A stretch of 8,725 nucleotides of DNA from Clostridia bacterium (GCA_017430945.1 JAFRMB010000082.1:1-8725), one strand, 5' to 3'; positions 1-5,170 are shown, counted from the stretch's first letter. Program-made: numbers and translations. Notes: generated by a model not told the origin, from the sequence alone.

Positions 1-75
1 CTTTGTTGCCCGGATCGGCACCTGCATCATCATATTTCTGGATGGCGCGCGACGCAGCGCACTGCGATCCCGTAA

Positions 76-108
76 GGACGCCATGATCCGTGGCGAGCAC
101 TGCTCGCC
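76..108 (+). repeat. Extragenic hairpin, degenerate family member plus adjacent hairpin
   Basis: CGTAAGGACGCCA begins at 71 and is followed by a 7-nt loop and TGGCG, giving a 5-bp stem (79-83 with 91-95). This copy has lost the outer GGA/TCC pairs seen in other members. It overlaps a second perfect 7-bp hairpin, GGCGAGC-ACT-GCTCGCC (92-98 with 102-108), so the two stems are mutually exclusive. Confidence 0.5.
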
Positions 109-128
109 GTTGCGACGGACGTGTTTGC

Positions 129-152
129 CCCGTACCGGCGACCATCGGTCGC
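129..152 (+). repeat. Extragenic hairpin, GCGACC/GGTCGC type (copy 1)
   Basis: CCCGTACC leads into GCGACC-ATC-GGTCGC (stem 138-143 with 147-152). All 24 bases recur exactly at 611-634. The CCGTA lead-in matches that of the GGACACCA hairpins in this region, which suggests one family with different arms. Confidence 0.55.
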
Positions 153-202
153 ACGCCCCGCGATACTGCCTGCTGCAAGCGTGGGTCTCACCCGCAAAGC
201 CC

Positions 203-330
203 CGGACGCCAAAGTATGGCGTCCCTGCGGCCCCGCGTCATTGCACATCCGTGCAGCCGCGGGCAGCGGACGGCGAGACCTCCGGATCGCTCGCCCTCGG
301 TCCGGCTGCCGCCGGACGCCTATACGACAG
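203..330 (+). repeat. 128-bp repeated unit, copy 1
   Basis: This unit recurs at 466-593 with only two differences seen by eye (A278 to T541, G308 to A571). It contains three hairpins in order: GGACGCCA-AAGTA-TGGCGTCC (204-224); TGCAC-ATCC-GTGCA (242-255); and a long nested hairpin spanning 262-310, in which GGCAG, CGGAC and GGCGAG pair with CTCGCC, GTCCG and CTGCC around a 12-nt loop, with small bulges. The first hairpin read on the minus strand is CGCAGGGACGCCA...TGGCGTCCG, so it is an inverted member of the CGTAGGGAC family. The unit opens and closes with a CCGGACGCC-type motif (202-210 and 312-320). Confidence 0.8.
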
Positions 331-348
331 ATCTGTGCGATATCCCAC

Positions 349-374
349 CGTAGGGACACCATAATTGGTGTCCG
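349..374 (+). repeat. Extragenic hairpin, GGACACCA/TGGTGTCC type
   Basis: CCGTAG precedes a perfect 8-bp stem: GGACACCA (354-361), loop TAAT, TGGTGTCC (366-373). Compared with the hairpin at 204-224, one stem pair changes from G-C to A-T on both sides, a compensatory change. Confidence 0.65.
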
Positions 375-465
375 GATCTCCGCCTCATCGCCCATGGGCG
401 ACCTGGTGACGATCGCGCGCCCCCACAGGGATGCCACATCTCGTCATCTGAAAAGATCCGGTACG

Positions 466-593
466 CGGACGCCAAAGTATGGCGTCCCTGCGGCCCCGCG
501 TCATTGCACATCCGTGCAGCCGCGGGCAGCGGACGGCGAGTCCTCCGGATCGCTCGCCCTCGGTCCGGCTACCGCCGGACGCCTATACGACAG
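466..593 (+). repeat. 128-bp repeated unit, copy 2
   Basis: This is a near-identical copy of 203-330, offset by 263 bp, and carries the same three hairpins (467-487, 505-518, 525-573). One of its two differences, A571, breaks a C-G pair of the long hairpin and the other falls in the loop. Flanking sequence outside the 128 bp does not match continuously, so this is a duplicated or dispersed element rather than a simple tandem array of the whole 263-bp period. Confidence 0.8.
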
Positions 594-610
594 GTGATTG
601 CGTTCTCCGT

Positions 611-666
611 CCCGTACCGGCGACCATCGGTCGCCACGCCACGTAGGGACACCATTCATGGTGTCC
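611..666 (+). repeat. Pair of extragenic hairpins (GGCGACC type and GGACACCA type)
   Basis: Two family members stand side by side. The first is GGCGACC-ATC-GGTCGCC (619-625 with 629-635), led by CCCGTACC. The second is GGACACCA-TTCA-TGGTGTCC (647-654 with 659-666), led by CGTAG. The second shares both 8-nt arms with the hairpin at 354-373 but has a different loop. Confidence 0.65.
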
Positions 667-734
667 GCATGGATCCGTAAGCACATAACCTGTTCGGCCA
701 TCCCCTGCCGATCGAATTGGCGCACCTCGACCCC

Positions 735-760
735 GTATGAACGCCATTCTCGGCGTCCGG
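735..760 (+). repeat. Extragenic hairpin, degenerate member
   Basis: GTATGAACGCCA, a 5-nt spacer and GGCGTCCGG form a 5-bp stem ACGCC/GGCGT (741-745 with 752-756). The left arm has GAACGCC where other members have GGACGCC, so the outer pairs are lost. Confidence 0.4.
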
Positions 761-809
761 TCAGCGCCCTCATCCTGCCTCGCAGCCGGCTTCCGGGGAG
801 GACGCCAAA

Positions 810-839
810 GGGGACGCCCGGATCCATCCGGACGTCCCC
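810..839 (-). terminator. Possible terminator of the sigma/anti-sigma operon
   Basis: GGGGACG (810-816) pairs with CGTCCCC (833-839), and inside it CCGGAT (818-823) pairs with ATCCGG (826-831) around a 2-nt loop, with one mismatch between the stems. It lies about 100 nt past the anti-sigma stop. On the minus strand the tail is only CTTTGG, so the T-run is poor. It also abuts GGACGCCAAAG (800-810), identical to the left part of the 204-224 hairpin, so it may be a decayed member of the repeat family instead. Confidence 0.35.
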
Positions 840-942
840 CGCCTCTTTTGACCCTGCATACCGATCGCGCCGCTGCCGCCCCCCCGGTCCCTCCCCTCGG
901 TCATCCGGGGCCTGCGCCGCATCCCACCGGCGCGCGGATCCG

Positions 943-1668
943 CTACTTCTTCCTGCGGGCGATCTCCAGGACGACCAGCCCGACGCCGACAAATATCCCG
1001 AGCGTGAAGAGTATGCTGTTCAAGGTGATCCTGCCGTGGGTGCCGATCATGTACAGCATGTTCAGAAACAGCGCCACATCCACCCCGACCACGATGAGCG
1101 CCGCGTTGCGGCCGGCGATCAGCCTTTTGACGGGCCTCGCCCGGACCATGAAGGGCAGCCCGATCACACTGAGGCCGAAAAGCGTCGCGCTGGCGGCCGT
1201 CCCGAACCAGTCGCCGTGGGTATAGAGGCACGTCACGCCCAGCAGCACCATGAGACTGGCGCAGAACGCGCAGAAGGTCCAGAACAGCTTGTCCTCCGGG
1301 ATGATGAGCGGCACGACGATCAGGGACGCCACCACGCACAGCGCGGCGATGACCACGTAATACCAGCCGACGACCGGCGCGACGACGCTGGTCAGGATCA
1401 CCACCAGCGGGATCATCAGGATGCCCGAAAAGGCGGACCCCACCGCGGCGGAACGGCGCTTGAACTTTCGGGCGCCGTATTCGATCACGGCGTTCTTTTC
1501 GCGCTTCAGGTCGTTCTCCAGCTCGCTGTCCCGGAGCTTCTTCAGGTAATCCCGGCAGCCGGGACAATCCGGCAAGTGTTCTTCGATGATCTCGCGGCTC
1601 GTGCCGCTGAGCACGTCGTCCACATACAGCGGCAGAAGGTCGCGTACGATATCACATTCTTTGCTCAT
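943..1668 (-). CDS. Anti-sigma factor, zinc-finger (zf-HC2) membrane protein
   Basis: This 241-aa protein is the likely inhibitor of the ECF sigma factor encoded just upstream. Residues 1-45 form a putative zinc-finger anti-sigma domain: C5, then H31-x3-C35-x2-C38, the usual HxxxCxxC signature for binding sigma in the cytoplasm. From about residue 74 to the end there are some six hydrophobic segments (roughly 74-96, 102-124, 128-148, 154-174, 188-206, 213-235), so the protein should sit in the membrane with the zinc domain inside. The start ATG overlaps the sigma stop (ATGA), and GGAG stands 6 nt upstream, so translation is coupled. Six membrane segments are more than the single one of many anti-sigma factors, but multi-pass members of this kind are common in Bacillota. 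The signal sensed cannot be read from the sequence. Confidence 0.82.
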   Translation of the reverse strand: MSKECDIVRDLLPLYVDDVLSGTSREIIEEHLPDCPGCRDYLKKLRDSELENDLKREKNAVIEYGARKFKRRSAAVGSAFSGILMIPLVVILTSVVAPVVGWYYVVIAALCVVASLIVVPLIIPEDKLFWTFCAFCASLMVLLGVTCLYTHGDWFGTAASATLFGLSVIGLPFMVRARPVKRLIAGRNAALIVVGVDVALFLNMLYMIGTHGRITLNSILFTLGIFVGVGLVVLEIARRKK

Positions 1669-2150
1669 GCGTTCTCCATCCTTTCCTTGAGCTTCACGCG
1701 GGCGCGATGATATGTGACTCTCGCCCAGTTTTCCGTCCTGGCGAAGATCCTCCCGATCTGCTGGAAGCTGAGCTCGCCGAACACCCTGAGCTCGAATACC
1801 TCACGATAGGGCTCCTCCATGGCGTGCAGCGCCATGTGGATCCGGAAAGAATCGTCCCGCTCGACGGCCCGCTGCTCGGTCCCCGGCCCCTTCGCCTCGG
1901 CCTCCTCCGGCATCCGGCCGGCTCTCCCCTGCCGCCGCTTCTCATCGGTCGCGAGGTTCCGGGCGATGGCGCACAGCCACGTCGCCGCGTCAGATTCTCC
2001 CCGAAAGCTGTCCAGGCGGTTGAAGGCCTTGAAAAACGTCTCCTGCGCGATCTCCTCCGCCATGTGCCGATCGCCGACCAGCGTCATCGCATAGGAAAAC
2101 ACGCGCATGAAATACGCGTCGTACAGCTGTTCGCGGGGATCCCTGTTCAC
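1665..2150 (-). CDS. ECF-type RNA polymerase sigma factor (sigma-70 family)
   Basis: This 161-aa protein has the two domains of extracytoplasmic-function sigma factors and nothing else. Region 2 is at about residues 8-75: AEEIAQETFFKAFNRLDSF followed by a WLCAIARNLATDEKRR helix that contacts the -10 element. Region 4 is at about 105-158: LHAMEEPYREVFELRVFGELSF, then a helix-turn-helix QQIGRIFARTENWARVTYHRAR that contacts the -35 element. The linker is rich in Glu, Gly and Arg. The start is GTG at 2150, because an in-frame TGA lies at 2156-2154 and a strong ribosome site precedes it. The gene overlaps the anti-sigma gene by 4 nt. A matching ECF promoter upstream suggests that it transcribes itself. 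The ECF subgroup and target genes are unknown. Confidence 0.93.
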   Translation of the reverse strand: MNRDPREQLYDAYFMRVFSYAMTLVGDRHMAEEIAQETFFKAFNRLDSFRGESDAATWLCAIARNLATDEKRRQGRAGRMPEEAEAKGPGTEQRAVERDDSFRIHMALHAMEEPYREVFELRVFGELSFQQIGRIFARTENWARVTYHRARVKLKERMENA

Positions 2151-2155
2151 ACATC

Positions 2156-2166
2156 ATCACCCCCTT
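2156..2166 (-). promoter_or_regulatory. Ribosome binding site fixing the GTG start of the sigma gene
   Basis: On the minus strand AAGGGGGTGAT differs by one base from the extended consensus AAGGAGGTGAT. Its G-rich core ends 9 nt before GTG 2150. The nearer ATGs at 2157 and 2154 are out of frame. Confidence 0.7.
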
Positions 2167-2200
2167 CCCATCGATCGCTCCGTGATGCCCGATCCACAGG

Positions 2201-2229
2201 TTAGACGGAGAACCCTGCCTTTCGTTACA
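2201..2229 (-). promoter_or_regulatory. ECF sigma promoter, probably autoregulatory
   Basis: On the minus strand TGTAAC (2229-2224) is followed by a 16-nt spacer and CGTCTAA (2207-2201). This fits the AAC-type -35 and CGTC-type -10 pattern of SigW/SigX-like ECF factors. A run of seven A (2248-2242) lies upstream like an UP element. The expected 5' leader to GTG 2150 is about 45 nt. Autoregulation is inferred from position and motif. Confidence 0.7.
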
Positions 2230-2257
2230 GGTCAGTTTCGATTTTTTTGCAAATGAA

Positions 2258-2286
2258 GTGCCGCACCCTCAGCCGGGGTCCGGCAC
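2258..2286 (-). terminator. Rho-independent terminator of the ydeI-DUF1801 unit
   Basis: Read on the minus strand, GTGCCG pairs with CGGCAC (outer stem) and ACCC with GGGT (inner stem), with one mismatch between them and a 7-nt loop. The tail is TTCATTTGC. It lies 52 nt beyond the DUF1801 stop and immediately upstream of the sigma-gene promoter, so it would insulate the two operons. The T-run is interrupted, so efficiency is uncertain. Confidence 0.55.
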
Positions 2287-2337
2287 CGCCCTGCCCGCCG
2301 CGGCCGGACGCATCGAGCGGTCCGCGCTGCGCCCGGG

Positions 2338-2748
2338 TCACTTGCGATACGCCTCATAGCACCACCGGGCGATCTTGCGGATCAGCTCTGCCGGCAGCTC
2401 GCTCTCCCAGGGGATCCGGATGGTGCCCTTGCTGACGTCCCAGCCCCGCAGCGCCTCGGCGAACACCTCCGTCGCCTCGCCGCCGGGATACAGGCCCAGG
2501 TGCTTCTTCGACGCGGCGAAATGGATGATGTTCCGGCCCTTCCAGAAGGTGGGCATCGACCAGGACATGCGCTCCTCCGCCTCCGGGACGGCCTCGCGGA
2601 GGATCTCCCGGACCTCGCGCAGCCGCGGGCGGACCGCCTCGTCCTGCGCGTCGATGTACGCGTCGATCGTCTCCGGCTTGCCGCAGTAGTGCTGCTGGTC
2701 CCGGCGGGCGAATCCCCTGCCGCACTTGGGGCACTTCCACATATCCAT
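2338..2748 (-). CDS. DUF1801 (YdhG/Fra frataxin-like) protein with N-terminal zinc ribbon
   Basis: This 136-aa protein has two parts. Residues 1-23 hold a likely zinc site, CPKC (C6, C9) and HYC (H20, C22). Residues 25-134 match the DUF1801 family: the ETIDAYI start, an EERMSWSMPTFW stretch, NIIHFAASKKHLGLYPGG, and a closing SKGTIRIPW...LPAELIRKIARW. The fold is frataxin-like. Bacillus subtilis Fra (YdhG) is described as an iron donor for cluster assembly, but most members have no tested role, so function here is only suggested. GGAGGG lies 8 nt upstream of ATG 2748. The gene follows the YdeI-like gene with an 18-nt gap, so the two are probably co-transcribed. Both families recur together as small cytoplasmic proteins of unclear job. 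Identification of the family is firm, the function is not. Confidence 0.85.
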   Translation of the reverse strand: MDMWKCPKCGRGFARRDQQHYCGKPETIDAYIDAQDEAVRPRLREVREILREAVPEAEERMSWSMPTFWKGRNIIHFAASKKHLGLYPGGEATEVFAEALRGWDVSKGTIRIPWESELPAELIRKIARWCYEAYRK

Positions 2749-2766
2749 ATATCCATCCCTCCGCGC

Positions 2767-3339
2767 TCAATCGTCTGGCAGGCGCCCGTAGTCGTTCCAG
2801 TCGCCGTACATCCGGCCGCGCTTCGTCTCCTCGATGAGGCGCGCCAGCCCCTGCCGGTACTTCTTCGGATCGCTCCTTTTGTAGATGGCGATGTTGTACG
2901 CTCGGACCCGCCGGTAGAGCGGCGGGAAGGCCCTAAATCCGGACCACGCCCGCGCCGCCTTCAGGGCCGCCTCGATCTCCGGATCGACGCGGAAGCTGCG
3001 CGGCCCCATCGCGGGCAGCACCGCCCGGCCCGCGTCGGTCATGAGCCCCAGCTTTTCCAGGCGCCTGGCCCGCGCCTTGTTCTGCTCCGTCCAGGCGCTG
3101 TTCTTCTTCCGGGGCGAGAACCGCTGCATGGGACGGCCGTCGATCAGCTTCACCGTGCTGTCGATCCAGCCGAAGCACAACGCTTCCTCCACCGCGTCGA
3201 GATAGTAGAACAGCGCCGGATCGACGGGCCTGCCGCGCTTCACCGACACCCAGCATTCCGCCTCGGCGGCGCCGTGCGCCTCGAGCCAGTCGCGGAATTC
3301 CCGCCGGTTCGCGACGTTCAACACATTTTGCGCATCCAT
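2767..3339 (-). CDS. YdeI/OmpD-associated family protein
   Basis: This 190-aa soluble protein matches the YdeI family in length and in its central signature: YLDAVEEALCFGWIDS at about residues 46-61, then IDGRPMQRFSPRKKNSAW (66-83) and TEQNKARARRLEKLGLMTDAG, the typical RFSPR..SxWSxxN block. The N-terminus (FRDWLEAHG...ECWVSVKR) is also typical. Some members are annotated as bacteriocin-protection proteins and E. coli YdeI has been linked to peptide resistance, but the biochemical activity is unknown. The start at 3339 is preceded by only a weak GGA-type ribosome site. A consensus-like sigma-A promoter lies about 95 nt upstream, giving a long leader of about 90 nt with no obvious structure. 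The DUF1801 gene follows in the same direction. Confidence 0.85.
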   Translation of the reverse strand: MDAQNVLNVANRREFRDWLEAHGAAEAECWVSVKRGRPVDPALFYYLDAVEEALCFGWIDSTVKLIDGRPMQRFSPRKKNSAWTEQNKARARRLEKLGLMTDAGRAVLPAMGPRSFRVDPEIEAALKAARAWSGFRAFPPLYRRVRAYNIAIYKRSDPKKYRQGLARLIEETKRGRMYGDWNDYGRLPDD

Positions 3340-3410
3340 ACCATCCGTCCCGTTCGCCCGGAAGGCCGGCCGATGGGCCAGGCCCGCGCGATCTCACCGG
3401 CATTTCGCAC

Positions 3411-3439
3411 TTGCGGTCTTCGGATTTATCCTGTATAAT
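3411..3439 (+). promoter_or_regulatory. Sigma-A type promoter for azlCD
   Basis: TATAAT (3434-3439) is a perfect -10. At 17 nt upstream lies TTGCGG (3411-3416), a weak -35. The expected start is near 3446, giving a leader of about 37 nt to ATG 3483. Confidence 0.55.
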
Positions 3440-3443
3440 ACAG
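3431..3443. promoter_or_regulatory. 13-bp palindrome over both -10 elements (operator candidate)
   Basis: CTGTAT-A-ATACAG is a perfect 6-bp inverted repeat about a single base. It covers the -10 elements of both the azlC and ydeI-like promoters. A dimeric regulator here would block both. It does not match the Bacillus LexA box or the CTG-N10-CAG E. coli form. The palindrome may also arise by chance from two facing -10 elements. Confidence 0.4.
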
Positions 3444-3463
3444 TATGCCTTTTTTGCTGTCAA
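3435..3463 (-). promoter_or_regulatory. Strong sigma-A promoter for the ydeI-like operon
   Basis: On the minus strand TTGACA (3463-3458, perfect -35), a 17-nt spacer and TATTAT (3440-3435, 5 of 6) form a near-consensus promoter. Its -10 overlaps the azlC -10 on the other strand by five bases, and its -35 lies next to the azlC ribosome site. Confidence 0.65.
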
Positions 3464-3464
3464 T

Positions 3465-3473
3465 AGAAGGGGG
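3465..3473 (+). promoter_or_regulatory. Ribosome binding site deciding the azlC start
   Basis: AGAAGGGGG abuts ATG 3474, too close for use, but stands 9 nt before the in-frame ATG 3483, which I therefore take as the start. Confidence 0.6.
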
Positions 3474-3482
3474 ATGAAAGCC

Positions 3483-4178
3483 ATGCGGGAGCTTCGGTTC
3501 GCCATCAGGAACACGATCCCCATCTTCTTCACCTATCTGTTCATCGGCATCGCCTTCGGCGCCCTCGCCGTCGACGCGGGATACGGCGTGCTCTTCTCCG
3601 TCGCATCGGCGGTCTTCATCTACGCCGGCTCCATGCAGCTGGTGATGATCCCCATGATGGCTTCCGGGGCCTCGCTCGTCACCTTGGCGCTGATGACGTT
3701 CTTCATAAACGCCCGGCACATCTTTTACGGCATCAGCTTCGTCGAGCGCTTCCGCAAAATGGGCCTGCGCGGCGCCTATATGATCTTTGCGCTGACCGAC
3801 GAGACCTATTCGGTGCTCTGCTCCGCGCGCTGCGACCCCGGCCTCGACGAGGACAGGGCGAGCTTCTGCATCGCCCTGATCGACCATCTCTACTGGATAT
3901 TCGGCTGCCTGATCGGCGCGTGCGCGGGCCGGCTGCTGCCCTTCGACATGACGGGGATCGACTTTTCGGCCACCGCCTTCTTCCTGGTCGTCGTCATCGA
4001 GCAGTGGCGGCAGTACCGCACCAAAATGCCCTTCCTCACCGCCGCGACCTGCGCGCTGGGCTTTTATCTGCTCCTGGGAAAGGACTACTTCCTCATCCCC
4101 ACGCTTACGACCTGCCTGGCGGCGCTTTTGATCCTGCGCCGCTCCGTCGAACGAAAGGAGGGCCGGGAGGATGCCTGA
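3483..4178 (+). CDS. AzlC family branched-chain amino acid exporter, large subunit
   Basis: This 231-aa membrane protein is the large subunit of the AzlCD exporter. B. subtilis AzlCD and the related BrnFE of Corynebacterium export leucine, isoleucine or valine and their analogues. The sequence shows repeated hydrophobic segments (about 12-33, 36-60, 63-76, 132-152, 158-173, 185-203, 205-220) and family signatures: FIYAGSMQ (45-52), FINARHIFYG (74-83) and TDETYSV (105-111), then IDHLYWIFG. The start at 3483 is chosen by the ribosome site. Longer in-frame starts run into the promoter. The gene overlaps azlD by 8 nt. The sequence does not show which amino acid is moved, and methionine or other substrates are possible. 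Confidence 0.9.
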   Translation: MRELRFAIRNTIPIFFTYLFIGIAFGALAVDAGYGVLFSVASAVFIYAGSMQLVMIPMMASGASLVTLALMTFFINARHIFYGISFVERFRKMGLRGAYMIFALTDETYSVLCSARCDPGLDEDRASFCIALIDHLYWIFGCLIGACAGRLLPFDMTGIDFSATAFFLVVVIEQWRQYRTKMPFLTAATCALGFYLLLGKDYFLIPTLTTCLAALLILRRSVERKEGREDA

Positions 4179-4494
4179 TATGCTGTATCCCGCCGCCGCC
4201 ATCGCCGTGGTCGCGCTGGTCACCCTGGGCCTGCGCGCCGCGCCCTTCGCGCTCTTTGGGAACCGGCCCCTGCCGGGCACGATGCGCTATCTCGGCAGGG
4301 CGCTCCCGCCCGCCATCATGACGGTGCTCGTGATCTACTGCCTGCGGAACACCGCCTTCGACCGGTCCCCGTTCGGCATACCGGAGCTGGCCGCCTGCGC
4401 GCTGGTGGCGCTTTTGCAGATCATAAAAAGGAACATGTACCTTTCCATCGTCGCCGGGACCGTCTGCTACATGGTCCTCATCCGGGTCCTGTAG
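4171..4494 (+). CDS. AzlD family branched-chain amino acid exporter, small subunit
   Basis: This 107-aa protein has about four hydrophobic segments (6-22, 43-59, 71-84, 89-106), with RAAPFALFGNRPLP and LPPAIMTVLVIYCLR, the typical AzlD pattern. AzlD partners AzlC in the membrane and both are needed for export. The ATG lies inside the end of azlC (8-nt overlap). AAAGGAGG (4154-4161) stands 9 nt upstream. A second GGGAGG could serve the in-frame ATG at 4180, so a start three residues later is possible. The stop is only 3 nt from the stop of the convergent 51-aa gene, leaving no room for an intergenic terminator. Confidence 0.9.
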   Translation: MPDMLYPAAAIAVVALVTLGLRAAPFALFGNRPLPGTMRYLGRALPPAIMTVLVIYCLRNTAFDRSPFGIPELAACALVALLQIIKRNMYLSIVAGTVCYMVLIRVL

Positions 4495-4497
4495 GCT

Positions 4498-4653
4498 TCA
4501 GCGGTCCGCCTGCCCGGACGCGGCCGCCCGGATCTTCACGGATCCGCGGGTGAGGCGCGACGATACGTATGGGATGCTCTCCTCCCACCTGTCCTTTTCA
4601 CGGGTCAGCGCCGCGGGCGCCCTGTAGAGTTCCGCCTCGTTCAGATCCATCAT
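4498..4653 (-). CDS. Small 51-aa protein of unknown function
   Basis: I do not recognise this protein. It begins MMDLNEAELYRAP and is charged, soluble and possibly helical, with a basic C-terminal third. Reasons to take it as real: third codon positions are almost all G or C like its neighbours, it follows the HD gene by 5 nt in the same direction, and it fills the space up to azlD exactly. Reasons for doubt: the ribosome site is weak (GGGG next to the first ATG, 3 nt before the second ATG at 4650), and a CGGATC/GATCCG hairpin lies inside it (4529-4546). The frame stays open upstream to 4695, but that would overlap the end of the HD gene. Confidence 0.5.
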   Translation of the reverse strand: MMDLNEAELYRAPAALTREKDRWEESIPYVSSRLTRGSVKIRAAASGQADR

Positions 4654-4658
4654 CCCCG

Positions 4659-5135
4659 TCAGACCGGCCCGTTCGTCAGCCCCAGCTCCGCGCACAGCAC
4701 CGCGTACCGGGCCTGCTCGTGCGGCTTGACGTCCTTCGTCGGGTCCGAAAGGCTGTGGTCGAGCACGTCGGCATCCTTCAGGATCTCGTCCATGGGGCCG
4801 TCCACCTCGGCTTTGCTGTCGTGGTGCCGTATGGCGGAGCAGATGACGTCCGTCTCCGCTTCCGTCGTCAGCGCCAGCGCGCCGAGCAGCTCCCGGGCAT
4901 ATTCCGCGCCCAGGTGGGCGTGGTCGTCATAGCTGCCCGCCTTGTAGGCATAGAGGTCGTGCAGCAGCCCGGCCATCGTCGCAAGTTCCGCGTCCTGCCC
5001 GCGCTTTTTCGCGAGCACCGCCGCCGCCAGCGCCACGCCGTGCAGGTGCGCGACGGCTTTGGCGCGCCGGTCGCCATCCCCGATCCCTTCCAAAACCGCG
5101 TAGACCTGTGTCTGCAATGCCTTGATCCTGCTCAT
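4659..5135 (-). CDS. HD-domain phosphohydrolase
   Basis: This 158-aa soluble protein carries an HD metal-binding motif set: H30 or H32, H59-D60 (GLLHDLYAY), H72/H74 (DDHAHLGAEYAREL), H104-H105 (IRHHD) and D121/D123 (KDADVLDH). These would hold one or two metal ions for phosphate ester hydrolysis. The layout resembles the small stand-alone HD proteins of the YedJ/YpgQ sort. The substrate (nucleotide or other phosphomonoester) is not readable from the sequence. AGGAGG (5143-5148) lies 7 nt before the ATG, a strong site. It is the fourth gene of the five-gene minus-strand run, 35 nt after the 62-aa gene and 5 nt before the 51-aa gene. Confidence 0.85.
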   Translation of the reverse strand: MSRIKALQTQVYAVLEGIGDGDRRAKAVAHLHGVALAAAVLAKKRGQDAELATMAGLLHDLYAYKAGSYDDHAHLGAEYARELLGALALTTEAETDVICSAIRHHDSKAEVDGPMDEILKDADVLDHSLSDPTKDVKPHEQARYAVLCAELGLTNGPV

Positions 5136-5170
5136 GTCTCATCCTCCTGTCCCCGTCGTGCGCCGACCCG

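Larger units (their letters stand above)
1..942. other. Gene-less region rich in palindromic repeats
   Basis: I find no convincing gene here. Several open frames of 60-160 codons exist on both strands, but they overlap each other, have no good ribosome site, are rich in Arg/Pro/Ser/Gly, and repeat at protein level only because the DNA repeats. The stretch instead holds at least seven short hairpins of one family (CGTA followed by a GGAC or GGCG arm), two copies of a 128-bp unit, and a terminator-like hairpin next to the anti-sigma gene. Positions 1-70 and 667-730 show nothing I can name. The region reads as an extragenic palindrome array. A structured RNA locus is the alternative. Confidence 0.6.

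Noticed and set aside
203..593. CRISPR array
   Set aside because: There are only two copies of a long 128-bp unit with internal hairpins and no regular short repeat and spacer spacing. No cas gene is in the window.
30..597. Overlapping open frames of 60-160 codons on both strands in the repeat region
   Set aside because: They cross the palindromes and the 128-bp repeats, carry Arg/Pro/Ser-rich sequence with no recognisable domain, lack ribosome sites, and conflict with each other. High GC alone produces such frames.
598..1710. 370-codon open frame on the plus strand
   Set aside because: It lies opposite the anti-sigma gene, whose zinc motif, membrane segments and operon context are clear. 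The His/Asp/Arg-rich translation is typical of an antisense shadow.
3340..3430. Riboswitch or T-box in the ydeI-like leader or before azlC
   Set aside because: The minus-strand leader is about 90 nt and the azlC leader about 37 nt. I see no T-box UGGN motif with an antiterminator, and no other known riboswitch core.
3431..3443. LexA/SOS box
   Set aside because: CTG-N7-CAG has the wrong spacing for the E. coli box, and the Bacillus-type GAAC-N4-GTTC is absent. The flanking genes are not SOS genes.
3426..4280. 284-codon open frame antisense to azlC
   Set aside because: AzlC has clear family signatures. The antisense translation is charged and low in complexity, as expected of a shadow.
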